Assembly: GCA_036525295.1 (NCBI GenBank)
Contig: DATDAQ010000004.1
Coordinates: 20,954 to 84,953, forward strand
Direction of reading: 5' to 3'
Length of the DNA: 64,000 bases
Origin: VRUE01 sp036525295
GTDB taxonomy: Bacteria > Actinomycetota > Thermoleophilia > Solirubrobacterales > 70-9
A program made the translations under genes and the position numbers. Under the pieces are notes generated by a model that saw only the letters and a list, made by a program, of their open reading frames with translations, did no database searches and was not told the DNA's origin. The stretch's first letter is position 1; every line of letters starts with the position of its first letter. Shown piece by piece: positions 43,759-52,447 of the stretch.

Positions 43759-45335
43759 AGGTCCTGGTCAAGGAGAAGATCGCCGACTCGGGCGTCGAGC
43801 TGCTGCGCGAGAACTTCGACGTCGATCTCGGGTTGGAGATGTCCGACGAGGAGCTGGCCGAGAAGATCGCCGGCTACGACGCGATCCTGATCCGCTCGGC
43901 GACGAAGCTCACCGCCGATCTGATCGAGCGCGCCACCAACCTCAAGGTGATCGGCCGTGCCGGCACCGGGGTCGACAACGTTGACATCCCGGCCGCGACG
44001 CGACGCGGAATCGTCGTCGCCAACGCGCCGGAATCTAACTCCGTGGCCGCTGCCGAGCACACCGTCGCCCTCGCCCTGGCGCTCTTCCGCAACGTGCCGC
44101 AGGCGCACGGGGCGCTCGTCGACGGGCGCTGGGACCGGGCCAAGTACAAGGGCGCCGAGCTGTACGGCAAGACGATCGGCATCGTCGGCTTCGGCCGCAT
44201 CGGCCAGCTCGTCGCCAAGCGTGCCCAGGGGTTCGAGATGGACGTGGTCGCCTTCGACAAATTCGTCTCGGCCGAGCGCTTCCGCGAGCTCGGCGTCGAG
44301 GGCGCCGACAGCCTCGAGGAGCTCTACGGGCGTGCCGACGTCGTCACCGTCCACGTGCCGAAGACGCCGGAGACGGTGAACCTGATCGACGCCGGGGCGA
44401 TCACGGCGATGAAGGAGGGCGTCCGGATCGTCAACTGCGCCCGCGGCGAGCTGGTTGACCTCGACGCCCTGGTCGACGGGCTGGAGTCGGGCAGGGTCGG
44501 CGGCGCGGCGCTCGACGTATTCCCCTCCGAGCCGTTCACCGAGCACCCGGTCTTCTCCCGCGGCGACGTCGTCGTCACGCCACACCTGGGTGCCTCCACG
44601 GCGGAGGCGCAGGACCGGGCCGGCATCGTCACCGCCGAGCAGGTGATCGCGGCGCTGACCGGCGCGGTCGTCACCAACGCGGTCAACATCGCCGCCGTGC
44701 GCCCCGAGGAAATGGAAGCTCTGGCGCCCTTCGTGCCGCTCTGCGAAAAGCTCGGCCGGCTCGCCGAGGGGCTGGCGCAGGGGTCCGTCGACCGGGTCTC
44801 GGTCGAGTTCCGCGGCAAGCTCGCCCAGTACGACACGCGGTTGCTGGGCATCGGCGTCCTCGTCGGGCTTCTCGCCGGGCACACCGAGGAGCCGGTCAAT
44901 CTGGTCAACGCCCCGCAGATGGCCGAGGAACGCGGCATCGAGCTGGTCGAGACGAAGGAGTCGAGCTCCGATGACTTCACCGAGCTGGTCACAGTCTCTC
45001 TCCGCTCCGGCGACGACGAGGTCGAGGTGGCCGGAACGGGCGTCGGCCCCCGCAACGAGCCCTACCTGGTCTCGGTCTGGCGCGAGAGCTTCTACCTGCC
45101 CCTCGCCGAGCACATCGCGGTCTTCCGCTACGCCGACCGGCCGGGGATGATCGGCCGGGTCGGCACCGTGTTCGGCGAGGAGGGGGTCAACATTGTCTCC
45201 GCCGCCGTCGGCGCCGAGGAGGACGGCGAGCGCGCGGTGATGGCACTGACCACCGACGCGCCGGTCCACGAGGAGACGGTCGCCAAGATCCTAGAGCTGG
45301 ACGGTTTCTCGGTCGGCCGTGCGGTAGACCTCTAA
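43755..45335 (+). CDS. serA: D-3-phosphoglycerate dehydrogenase
   Basis: First enzyme of serine synthesis. The 526-aa protein is the long form: catalytic and NAD-binding domains (TIGIVGFGRIGQLVAKRA; Arg in NCARGELVD; His in VVTPHLGAST), an ASB domain (about residues 320-445), and a C-terminal ACT domain (RYADRPGMIGRVGTVFGEEGVNI) that usually senses serine. The start overlaps the serC stop. Serine made here feeds cysE-cysK elsewhere in the window. Confidence 0.97.
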   Translation: MKVLVKEKIADSGVELLRENFDVDLGLEMSDEELAEKIAGYDAILIRSATKLTADLIERATNLKVIGRAGTGVDNVDIPAATRRGIVVANAPESNSVAAAEHTVALALALFRNVPQAHGALVDGRWDRAKYKGAELYGKTIGIVGFGRIGQLVAKRAQGFEMDVVAFDKFVSAERFRELGVEGADSLEELYGRADVVTVHVPKTPETVNLIDAGAITAMKEGVRIVNCARGELVDLDALVDGLESGRVGGAALDVFPSEPFTEHPVFSRGDVVVTPHLGASTAEAQDRAGIVTAEQVIAALTGAVVTNAVNIAAVRPEEMEALAPFVPLCEKLGRLAEGLAQGSVDRVSVEFRGKLAQYDTRLLGIGVLVGLLAGHTEEPVNLVNAPQMAEERGIELVETKESSSDDFTELVTVSLRSGDDEVEVAGTGVGPRNEPYLVSVWRESFYLPLAEHIAVFRYADRPGMIGRVGTVFGEEGVNIVSAAVGAEEDGERAVMALTTDAPVHEETVAKILELDGFSVGRAVDL

Positions 45336-45362
45336 GGGTCTCTAGCGCATAGGCTTGATGAA

Positions 45363-46397
45363 GTGAAGGCGCTGGTTCAGACCGGTACGGGCGGGCCCGA
45401 GGTGCTCAGGGTCCAGGAGATGCCCGACCCCCCGGTCGGCCCGGGCGAGGTGCGGATCGCGGTCAAGGTGGCCGGGATCAACTTCGCCGACACGATGGCG
45501 CGGGTCGGCCTCTACCCCGACGCTCCCAAACCGCCCTGCGTGATGGGGTACGAGGTCGCCGGCACGGTCGAGTCGGTGGGGGAGGGCGTGAGCGATCACG
45601 CGGTCGGCGATCGCGTCGTCGCCGGAACCCGCTTCGGCGGCCAGGCGGAGCTCGTCACGGTTCCTGCCGAGCAGGCCCTGCCGATGCCCGAGCGGCTCAG
45701 CTTCGAGCAGGGCGCGGCGTTCCCGGTCAACTACGGCACCGCCTATGCCGCCCTCGTCCTGATGGGCAGCCTGCGCGAGGGGACCCGGGTGCTGATCCAC
45801 GCAGCCGCGGGCGGAGTCGGGATCTCGGCCACGCAGATCGCCCGCAACGCCGGCGCGGAGATCTTCGGCACGGCCTCGCCCGCCAAGCACGACGCGATCC
45901 GCGCCCAGGGCGTCGACCACCCGATCGACTACCGCAACCTCGACTTCGAGACCGAGACGATGCGCCTGACCAACGGCGAGGGGGTCGACCTGATCGTCGA
46001 CGCCCTTGGCCCCACCTCCTTCCGCAAGGACTACCGCCTGCTCCGCCCGGGCGGGCGGCTCGTCATGTACGGGCTCTCGGAGGTCACGAACGAAAGCGGC
46101 CGCGACCTCCCGGCGATGCTGAAGGGCCTCTTCAAGATGCCGCTGGCGACGGTCCCCTGGTGGAAGAGCCTGGCGATGATGAACGAGAACAAGGGCGTCT
46201 TCGGTCTCAACATGCTCAAGTGGTGGGAACGCGAGGGCAACCTCGACCGGGTCACGCAGCCGCTGATGGCCGACCTCGAGGCCGGTCGCCTCGAGCCGGT
46301 CGTCGCCGAGTCGTTCCCCTTCGAGCGGGCGGGCGAGGCCCACCGGTTCATCGCCGAGCGCCGCAACGTCGGCAAGGTCGTGTTGTTTCCAGGGTAG
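45363..46397 (+). CDS. Zinc-less quinone-oxidoreductase-type alcohol dehydrogenase
   Basis: MDR-superfamily NADPH-dependent reductase of 344 aa, most like NADPH:quinone oxidoreductases. Features: FADTMARVGLYPDAP, GYEVAGTVESVGEGV, FPVNYGTAYAALVLMG and the nucleotide motif VLIHAAAGGVGISATQIAR. The cysteine cluster of the structural zinc site is absent, supporting the quinone reductase branch. It starts with GTG 27 nt after serA and may be co-transcribed; its substrate is unknown. Confidence 0.85.
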   Translation: MKALVQTGTGGPEVLRVQEMPDPPVGPGEVRIAVKVAGINFADTMARVGLYPDAPKPPCVMGYEVAGTVESVGEGVSDHAVGDRVVAGTRFGGQAELVTVPAEQALPMPERLSFEQGAAFPVNYGTAYAALVLMGSLREGTRVLIHAAAGGVGISATQIARNAGAEIFGTASPAKHDAIRAQGVDHPIDYRNLDFETETMRLTNGEGVDLIVDALGPTSFRKDYRLLRPGGRLVMYGLSEVTNESGRDLPAMLKGLFKMPLATVPWWKSLAMMNENKGVFGLNMLKWWEREGNLDRVTQPLMADLEAGRLEPVVAESFPFERAGEAHRFIAERRNVGKVVLFPG

Positions 46398-46428
46398 GCG
46401 TTCGCCGGCCGGGGCGAAGGTTGTTGCG

Positions 46429-47025
46429 ATGAAGACCAAGATCATCATGTTGCTCGCCGTGCTGGCGGTTGTGACCGCGCCGTTCGTGCGCGCCGAAACT
46501 CCTCCGGACTCACCCGCCATCACGGTTCGGCTCACGCGAAGCGACGCCACCGAGAACACAATGCTGATCTGGCTCACTCCTGACGGGTACAGCTATGTGA
46601 TCGACTCGGCTGCCCCGCTGGAAGGGGGCGAGCCGGCTTGCCAGCTCGCCCCCGAAAACCCGAACGAGCTGATCTGCGACGCCCCTATGGTGGCCGGCTT
46701 CGAAGTCCACGCAGGGCCCCGGGAGGACAAGGTCGTGGTGACGCGTGCCGTACAAGTGCCGGTGACGATTCGAGGAGGGAGGGGCAGTGATCTGCTGTTC
46801 GGTGGCGGTGGATCCGACCTGCTGGTCGGCGGTCCCGGCGAAGACCGTCTCGGCGGCCGGGCCGGCGACGACCTGATCTTCGGTGGGCCGGGAAGTGACC
46901 TCTTGCTGGGTGGGCCCGGCGACGACGTTCTGCGCGGTGGACCCGGGCGCGACGAGTCGCGCGACGGGCCGGGCATGGACGTCATCTACGCAGAGCACGA
47001 CGCTGTGCCGATGCGCTGCTACTAG
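46429..47025 (+). CDS. Secreted RTX-type calcium-binding repeat protein
   Basis: A 198-aa protein with signal peptide (KIIMLLAVLAVVTAPFVRA), a short N-terminal domain of about 100 residues with two cysteines, and then six to seven nonapeptide-type repeats of the form GGxGxDxLx (GGGGSDLLVGG, GGPGEDRLGG, GGPGSDLLLGG, GGPGDDVLRGG). These fold into a calcium-binding parallel beta roll. Small size suggests a surface or extracellular calcium-stabilised protein. No type I secretion genes are nearby, and the signal peptide indicates Sec export. Confidence 0.85.
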   Translation: MKTKIIMLLAVLAVVTAPFVRAETPPDSPAITVRLTRSDATENTMLIWLTPDGYSYVIDSAAPLEGGEPACQLAPENPNELICDAPMVAGFEVHAGPREDKVVVTRAVQVPVTIRGGRGSDLLFGGGGSDLLVGGPGEDRLGGRAGDDLIFGGPGSDLLLGGPGDDVLRGGPGRDESRDGPGMDVIYAEHDAVPMRCY

Positions 47026-47072
47026 GAGGGCGAACCAGGTCGAGCGGGGTATCGCGCTTGAGGAATCCTCGC

Positions 47073-47100
47073 TTGCGGTGCGCGCAGCCTACGCTAAGCT
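47073..47100 (+). promoter_or_regulatory. Putative promoter of the leuA leader
   Basis: TTGCGG (47073-47078), 16-bp spacer, TAAGCT (47095-47100). Transcription would start near 47107, only a few nt before the leader peptide ATG. Confidence 0.45.
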
Positions 47101-47111
47101 GAGGCGACCGA

Positions 47112-47171
47112 ATGACGCACCGGCTCAACAGCCTCGCGCTTCTCCTTCTCCTCCCCCTTCGGGGGGAATAG
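47112..47171 (+). CDS. leuL: Leucine-rich leader peptide of leuA
   Basis: A 19-codon frame encoding MTHRLNSLALLLLLPLRGE, with 8 leucines including five in a row, sits 66 nt before leuA. This is the classic sign of ribosome-mediated attenuation: stalling at Leu codons when leucyl-tRNA is scarce changes downstream RNA folding. The stop codon follows a CCCCC-TTC-GGGGG hairpin (47154-47166 region), and a second hairpin (GCGGC/GCCGC, about 47176-47202) lies between it and the leuA ribosome binding site. Leucine leader peptides before leuA are known in actinobacteria. Confidence 0.82.
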   Translation: MTHRLNSLALLLLLPLRGE

Positions 47172-47204
47172 CGCTGGGCGGCGCGATAGCCGCGAGAGAC
47201 AAGG
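47152..47204 (+). promoter_or_regulatory. Attenuator-type hairpins before leuA
   Basis: Hairpin 1 (C-run/G-run with TTC loop) overlaps the last codons of the leader peptide. Hairpin 2 involves GGCGGC and GCCGCG. No T-run follows, so the switch may act on translation or through Rho and not as an intrinsic terminator. Confidence 0.5.
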
Positions 47205-47237
47205 TCATTCGAACGAGGTAGAGAAGGAGAAGGAACG

Positions 47238-48827
47238 GTGTCACCAGCCCAACTTGACGCAAACCGCGTCCACATCTTCGATACGACGCTGCGCGACGGA
47301 GAGCAGTCGCCCGGCATCTCGCTGAACACCGCGGAGAAGGTCGAGATCGCACAGCAGCTGGCGCGTCTCGGCGTCGATGTAATCGAGGCCGGCTTCCCGA
47401 TCACCTCACCCGGCGATTTCGAGGCGGTCGAGTCGATCTCGCGCAACGTCGAGGGTCCGGTTATCTGCGGCCTGGCGCGCACGCACAAGGCCGACATCGA
47501 CGCGGCCTGGGGGGCGATCAGGGACTCGCAGCGCCCCCGCATCCACACCTTCATCTCGACCTCCGACATCCACATAGAGCACCAGCTGCAGACCGACCGC
47601 GAGGACGTCAAGGGCCAGGCCCGCGCTGCGGTGACGCTGGCCAGGTCCTACTGCGAGGACGTCGAGTTCTCGCCGATGGACGCGACCCGCGCCGACGTCG
47701 AGTTCACGGCGGAAGTGTGTGCGATCGCGGTCGAGGAGGGCGCCACCGTGGTCAACATCCCCGACACCGTGGGGTACACCACGCCCGAGGAGTACGCGGA
47801 CTACTTCCGTCGTCTCTACGAGCTGGTGCCGGCGCTGCGCGGCGTCGAGATGTCGGTCCACTGTCACGACGACCTGGGTTTGGCGGTCGCCAACTCCTAC
47901 GCCGGCGTCTTGGCCGGCGCCCGCCAGGTCGAGTGCGCCGTCAACGGCATCGGCGAGCGCGCCGGCAACTGCTCGCTGGAGGAGATCGTGATGCTGGTCC
48001 GCACCCGCGAGGACGTGCACGGGCTGAGCACCGGGATCAACACCCGTGAGCTGGCCCGCACCAGCCGGATGGTCTCGCGTCTCACCGGGTACGCGATCCA
48101 GCCGAATAAGGCGATCGTCGGTCGCAACGCCTTCGCCCACGAGTCCGGGATCCACCAGGACGGTGTGCTGAAGGAGCGCACCACCTACGAGATCATGGAC
48201 GCCACCGAGGTCGGTCTGGAGTCGAACTCGATCGTCCTGGGCAAGCACTCCGGCCGCCATGCCCTGCGCGACGCGCTGGAGCATCTGGGCTTCAAGGTCG
48301 AGGGCAACGCCCTCAACGCCGCCTTCAAGCGCTTCAAGGAGGTCGCCGACCGCAAGAAGCAGGTGACGGCGCTGGACCTGGAGGCGATCGTCTCCGACGA
48401 GATGCGAGAGAAGGCCGACGCCCACGAGCTGGCCTGGTTCGAGGTCGAGGCGGGCTCCCGGCGTGAGCCCCTGGCCCGCGTCGCCGTGAAGATGCCCTCC
48501 GGCGAGGAGGCTGTCGGCGAGTCCAGCGGTGATGGTCCCGTCGACGCGATCTTCCACGCGATCCAGAAGGCAACCGGGACTGAATGCGAGTTGCGCCAGT
48601 ACACGGTAGAGGCGGTGACCGGGGGAGAGGACGCCCTCGGCCAGGTGACCGTGATGCTGCGTACCGCGGGTCGCCTGGCCACCGGCCAGGGCGTGGCAAC
48701 GGACATCCTCGAGGCCTCGGCGCGAGCCTACGTGCGGGCGCTGTCCAACGCCCTCGAGGGCGCCGCGATCCGCGAGGCCGAGGCGGCAACCGCCGAGGCA
48801 GCGGTCGAACGCACTCCCGGCCCATAG
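47238..48827 (+). CDS. leuA: 2-Isopropylmalate synthase
   Basis: Condenses acetyl-CoA with 2-oxoisovalerate, the committed leucine step. The 529-aa protein (LeuA type 1) shows the DRE-TIM signature FDTTLRDGEQSPGISL, the metal motif VHCHDDLGLAVANSYAG, NGIGERAGNCSLEE, AFAHESGIHQDGVLK and the C-terminal regulatory LeuA dimer domain (residues about 390-515). The GTG start has a good SD (AAGGAG, 47224-47229) at 8-nt spacing. A leucine leader peptide upstream indicates attenuation, in addition to likely feedback inhibition by leucine. Confidence 0.96.
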   Translation: MSPAQLDANRVHIFDTTLRDGEQSPGISLNTAEKVEIAQQLARLGVDVIEAGFPITSPGDFEAVESISRNVEGPVICGLARTHKADIDAAWGAIRDSQRPRIHTFISTSDIHIEHQLQTDREDVKGQARAAVTLARSYCEDVEFSPMDATRADVEFTAEVCAIAVEEGATVVNIPDTVGYTTPEEYADYFRRLYELVPALRGVEMSVHCHDDLGLAVANSYAGVLAGARQVECAVNGIGERAGNCSLEEIVMLVRTREDVHGLSTGINTRELARTSRMVSRLTGYAIQPNKAIVGRNAFAHESGIHQDGVLKERTTYEIMDATEVGLESNSIVLGKHSGRHALRDALEHLGFKVEGNALNAAFKRFKEVADRKKQVTALDLEAIVSDEMREKADAHELAWFEVEAGSRREPLARVAVKMPSGEEAVGESSGDGPVDAIFHAIQKATGTECELRQYTVEAVTGGEDALGQVTVMLRTAGRLATGQGVATDILEASARAYVRALSNALEGAAIREAEAATAEAAVERTPGP

Positions 48828-48890
48828 AAAGTCACACATCCGCGCGCCTGTGCGCACCACACGCGCGCCGGGACCCGCCACCGTTGGTGC

Positions 48891-49844
48891 ATGCCCGCCG
48901 AGTCTGCATTTACCCGCTCTCAGCGGGGGCAACTGCAGACTCACGGTCCATGGGGTCGCGTTGTCGAGGTGGCGGAGCGGCAGCACGGTGTGGTGGCGCG
49001 GCGACAGCTGATTGAGGCAGGGATGGGAAGCAACGCGGTCGACAACTGCCTACGGGCCAGTCGTTTGCACCGACTGCATCCGGGTGTCTACGCGGTGGGC
49101 CATCGAATTGTGTCTCGCGAGGGACGCTGGATGGCCGCGGTCCTGGCGTGTGGTGATGGCGCTGTCCTGAGCCACCGGTCGGCAGCGGCGCTCTGGGGGA
49201 TCGCGTCGTTCAGCGGTGCGATCGAAGTCACCTCCCCCCGCGATACCCGCTCACGTGGCGCGATCCGCCGGCACCGCGCTCTCCTGCCACCGGACGAGGT
49301 CGCCGTGCGCGACGGCATCCCGGTCACTTCGGTGCACCGCACCCTCTTCGACTATGCGGGGGTCTCCTCGCTCGATCGTCTCGAGGCCGCGATCCGAGAG
49401 GCCGAGTACCGCCGGCTCTGGGACCGACTGTCCCTACCTGCCCTACTTGCTCGTTATCCCGGGCACCGAGGGAACGCCAAGGTGCGTCTCTGCCTAGAGC
49501 GCCTGAACAAGACAGTCGGCTTCACGCGAAGCGATCTCGAGGAGCTCTTCCTCCCATTCCTAGACCGACTCGGACTGCCGAGGCCACATCTCAACGCCCG
49601 GCTCCAGGTATGTGGAGAGTGGCTCGAAGTGGACTGCCTCTGGCGCAAGGAGCGACTGGTCGTGGAGCTCGACAGTCGAGCCGCTCACGAAACTCGTGCG
49701 GCCTTCGAGGCGGACCGGGAGCGGGATCGCAGTCTGCAGTCAGAGGGCTGGCGGGCGGTGAGGATCACCTGGCGGCAACTCCAGGATGACCCGGAGCGCG
49801 TTGCGCATGATCTCCGAACCTTGTTGAAATACAAGCGTATGTGA
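48891..49844 (+). CDS. AbiEi-type winged-helix protein fused to DUF559 nuclease-like domain
   Basis: The 317-aa protein has an N-terminal AbiEi antitoxin-like winged helix (VAERQHGVVARRQLIEAGMG, LHRLHPGVYAVGH), a central AbiEi-like region (LSHRSAAALWGI, GIPVTSVHRTLFDYA) and a C-terminal DUF559/Vsr-like domain: Glu in DLEELFLPFLDRLGLP, Asp in WLEVDCLWRKERLVVELDS and the closing RVAHDLRTLL, a PD-(D/E)XK-type pattern. No AbiEii toxin is adjacent. Such solo genes are numerous in actinobacterial genomes, and their role is unproven. A hairpin lies in codons 4-18, so the real start could be downstream. Confidence 0.83.
   Translation: MPAESAFTRSQRGQLQTHGPWGRVVEVAERQHGVVARRQLIEAGMGSNAVDNCLRASRLHRLHPGVYAVGHRIVSREGRWMAAVLACGDGAVLSHRSAAALWGIASFSGAIEVTSPRDTRSRGAIRRHRALLPPDEVAVRDGIPVTSVHRTLFDYAGVSSLDRLEAAIREAEYRRLWDRLSLPALLARYPGHRGNAKVRLCLERLNKTVGFTRSDLEELFLPFLDRLGLPRPHLNARLQVCGEWLEVDCLWRKERLVVELDSRAAHETRAAFEADRERDRSLQSEGWRAVRITWRQLQDDPERVAHDLRTLLKYKRM
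48900..48942. repeat. Hairpin-forming inverted repeat at the start of the AbiEi/DUF559 gene
   Basis: GAGTCTGCA (48900-48908) pairs with TGCAGACTC (48934-48942), and the inner CCCGCT/AGCGGG continues the stem around a CTC loop. It shares TCTGCATTT with the repeat at 37828-37872. Confidence 0.7.
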
Positions 49845-49853
49845 TAACGTACA
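49838..49853. promoter_or_regulatory. Imperfect palindrome before the XRE-cupin gene
   Basis: GTATGTGATAACGTAC is symmetric at 12 of 16 positions and ends 3 bp before the ATG. It overlaps the place where a leaderless -10 would lie, so it is a candidate autoregulatory operator. Confidence 0.4.
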
Positions 49854-49856
49854 ACC

Positions 49857-50483
49857 ATGCTGTCGATTGCGACTGCATCCGCCGTCGAGACGCCGAGTGC
49901 CCGGATCCCTGCCGAGGCCGAGGCGCCGGCTATCGGCAATCGCGTCCATGCCCTACGCGAGGCGATGGGGCTGTCGCTGCGCGACCTGGGCGAGCGCTCC
50001 GGGGTGAGCGCGCCGATGCTCTCGCAGGTTGAGCGCGGAGAGACAAGCCCGACCCTGGCCGTGGCGGCGAAGATCGCTGCCGGTCTGGAGCTGACGCTCT
50101 CCCAGCTGCTGCGCCTCGACGAGGGTGAGCACGTGGCTGTCAGTCGCTCCGGCGCGCGGCGCACGCTCGAGCGCGGGGGGCACGGTTTCGAGGAGCTGAC
50201 GCCGCCGCTGCCGGGGCAACGCGCGGACGTCTCGCTGCACAGCCTCGACGCCGGAGCGACCACCGGAGGCCGGGACGACCCGCCGATGCACGAGCCGGGC
50301 AGCCGCGAGACGGCGGTCGTCCTCTCTGGCACGCTTGTGCTGGTGGTCGACGGCACCCGGCACGAGCTGAAGGAGGGCGACAGCGTCACCTTCGATGCCG
50401 ACCTGCCACACCATTTCGAGAACGAAGGCGAGGAGCCGACGCGCTTCATCGCCGTGATCGCCGCCGGCCTGCGCCGGGGCTAG
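49857..50483 (+). CDS. XRE-family transcriptional regulator with cupin domain
   Basis: The 208-aa protein joins an N-terminal XRE helix-turn-helix (VHALREAMGLSLRDLGERSGVSAPMLSQVERG) to a C-terminal cupin (TAVVLSGTLVLVVDGTRHELKEGDSVTFDADLPH; HHFENEG). Members sense small metabolites through the cupin pocket and regulate neighbouring genes. It is 8 nt upstream of leuC and likely in one transcript with it, which makes leucine or a pathway intermediate a reasonable but unproven ligand. Confidence 0.9.
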   Translation: MLSIATASAVETPSARIPAEAEAPAIGNRVHALREAMGLSLRDLGERSGVSAPMLSQVERGETSPTLAVAAKIAAGLELTLSQLLRLDEGEHVAVSRSGARRTLERGGHGFEELTPPLPGQRADVSLHSLDAGATTGGRDDPPMHEPGSRETAVVLSGTLVLVVDGTRHELKEGDSVTFDADLPHHFENEGEEPTRFIAVIAAGLRRG

Positions 50484-50491
50484 GAGGCCCG

Positions 50492-51877
50492 ATGCCGCAA
50501 ACGATGTTCGACAAGCTCTGGGAAGCGCACGAGGTCTCCGACGGCCTGATCTACATCGACCTGCACCTGGTCCACGAGGTCACCTCGCCGCAGGCCTTCG
50601 ACGGATTGCGGATGGCCGGCCGGCCTGTGCGCAGGCCCGACAAGACGATCGCCACCGCCGACCACAACGTGCCCACCGACGGCACGATGGCCGCGCGACT
50701 GATCGCCGACGAGCTCTCACGCGTCCAGGTCGAGACCCTGGAGCGCAACTGCGAGGAGTTCGGCATCCCGATCTACTCGCTGGGCTCCGAGCGCCAGGGG
50801 ATCGTCCACGTGATCGGCCCGGAGCTGGGCGTGACCCAGCCGGGGATGACGATCGTCTGCGGCGACAGCCACACCTCGACGCACGGCGCCTTCGGTTCAC
50901 TCGCATTCGGCATCGGCACCTCCGAGGTCGAGCACGTGCTCGCCACCCAGTGCCTGGTGCAGAAGCGGCCGAAGACGATGCGGATCCTCTACGGCGGCGA
51001 GCTGGGTGCCGGCGTCACCCCCAAGGACCTGATCCTGGCGACGATCGGCCGCCTCGGCACCGGCGGCATGGTCGGCCACGCGGTCGAGTACGCCGGGCCC
51101 GCGATCGAGGCGCTCACGATGCCGGGGCGGATGACCGTCTGCAACATGACGATCGAGGGCGGTGGCCGAGCCGGCATGATCGCCCCCGACGCGACGACCT
51201 TCGAGTGGGTTCGCGGCAAGCCCGCCGCGCCACGGGACTTCGACGCCGCGGTCGAGCGCTGGCGCCGGCTGCAGACCGACGCCGGCGCCGCCTTTGACAC
51301 CGAGGTTGAGATCGATGCGAGCGAGATCTCGCCGATGGTGACCTGGGGCACCAACCCCGGCATGGTCGTTGAGGTGACCGACTCGGTCCCCGATCCCGCC
51401 GCGATGGACTCGCCGGCGGACCGCGAGTCGGCCGAACGCGCCCTTGCCTACATGGGCCTGCAGGCCGGCACCCCGATGACCGAGGTCGCGCCGGAACGCG
51501 TCTTCATCGGCTCCTGCACGAACTCGCGGATCGAGGATCTGCGCGAGGCGGCGGAGATCGTCGACGGCCGCAAGGTCGCGGGCTCGGTGCGGGCGATGGT
51601 GGTGCCCGGCTCCCAGCAGGTGAAGGCGACCGCGGAAGAAGAGGGCCTGCACGAGGTCTTCCGCTCGGCCGGCTTCGACTGGCGCGAGGCGGGTTGCTCG
51701 ATGTGCCTGGGCATGAACCCCGACACCCTGTCGGAGGGCGAGCGCTGCGCCTCGACCTCGAACCGCAACTTCGAGGGGCGCCAGGGCAAGGGCGGACGCA
51801 CCCACCTGGTCAGCCCGAAGATGGCGGCCGCGGCCGCGATAGAGGGACACTTCGTCGACATCAGGGATTGGAGCTAG
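50492..51877 (+). CDS. leuC: 3-Isopropylmalate dehydratase large subunit
   Basis: 4Fe-4S hydro-lyase subunit that, with LeuD, isomerises 2- to 3-isopropylmalate. The 461-aa protein shows LIYIDLHLVHEVTSPQAF, VCGDSHTSTHGAFGSLAFG, MTIEGGGRAGMIAPD, FIGSCTNSRIEDLREAA and GCSMCLGMNPD with the cluster cysteines. SD AGGAGG (50482-50487) lies 4 nt before the ATG. leuD starts 2 nt after the stop. Confidence 0.97.
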   Translation: MPQTMFDKLWEAHEVSDGLIYIDLHLVHEVTSPQAFDGLRMAGRPVRRPDKTIATADHNVPTDGTMAARLIADELSRVQVETLERNCEEFGIPIYSLGSERQGIVHVIGPELGVTQPGMTIVCGDSHTSTHGAFGSLAFGIGTSEVEHVLATQCLVQKRPKTMRILYGGELGAGVTPKDLILATIGRLGTGGMVGHAVEYAGPAIEALTMPGRMTVCNMTIEGGGRAGMIAPDATTFEWVRGKPAAPRDFDAAVERWRRLQTDAGAAFDTEVEIDASEISPMVTWGTNPGMVVEVTDSVPDPAAMDSPADRESAERALAYMGLQAGTPMTEVAPERVFIGSCTNSRIEDLREAAEIVDGRKVAGSVRAMVVPGSQQVKATAEEEGLHEVFRSAGFDWREAGCSMCLGMNPDTLSEGERCASTSNRNFEGRQGKGGRTHLVSPKMAAAAAIEGHFVDIRDWS

Positions 51878-51879
51878 AG

Positions 51880-52440
51880 ATGAGGCCGATAGACGTGATC
51901 GAGGGCAAGGTGTCGGTGCTGGACCGCGCCGACGTCGACACCGACCAGATCATCCCCAAGCAGTTCCTCAAGCGGGTCGAGCGGACCGGCTTCGGCGAGT
52001 TCCTCTTCTACGACTGGATCCGTGACGGCGAGATCGAGCTGGAGCCCAACCCGATCCTCGTCACCGGGGCGAACTTCGGCTGCGGCTCCTCGCGCGAGCA
52101 CGCTCCCTGGGCGCTGGAGGACTTCGGCTTCCAGGCGATCGTCGCACCGTCCTTCGCCGACATCTTCTACTCAAACTGCACCAAGGTCGGGCTGTTGCCG
52201 GCGATCCTCGACGAGGAGCACTGCCGGGCCGTCGCCGAGGCGGGGGAGGCGCGGATCGACGTTGACGACGAGACCGTCACCTGCGCGGCGGGCGTCTTCG
52301 AGTTCGAGGTCGAGCATGACGTCAAGCACCGCCTGCTCAACGGCCTCGACGACATCGGCATCACCCTGGAGAACGTCGTCGCGATCGACGAGTTCGAGCG
52401 GTCCGGGGCCGTGCACGGCCCGGTGACCACGGCGCTCTGA
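51880..52440 (+). CDS. leuD: 3-Isopropylmalate dehydratase small subunit
   Basis: Swivelling subunit of isopropylmalate isomerase. The 186-aa protein has VSVLDRADVDTDQIIPKQFL, GANFGCGSSREHAPWAL and APSFADIFYSNC, all diagnostic. ATG 51880 is chosen over the open frame that continues upstream into leuC. A Tam-like methyltransferase begins 7 nt after its stop. Confidence 0.96.
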   Translation: MRPIDVIEGKVSVLDRADVDTDQIIPKQFLKRVERTGFGEFLFYDWIRDGEIELEPNPILVTGANFGCGSSREHAPWALEDFGFQAIVAPSFADIFYSNCTKVGLLPAILDEEHCRAVAEAGEARIDVDDETVTCAAGVFEFEVEHDVKHRLLNGLDDIGITLENVVAIDEFERSGAVHGPVTTAL

Positions 52441-52447
52441 GTCGGCC

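Noticed and set aside
48891..50483. Complete AbiE toxin-antitoxin system
   Set aside because: No AbiEii nucleotidyltransferase is adjacent; the next gene is an XRE-cupin regulator next to leuC.
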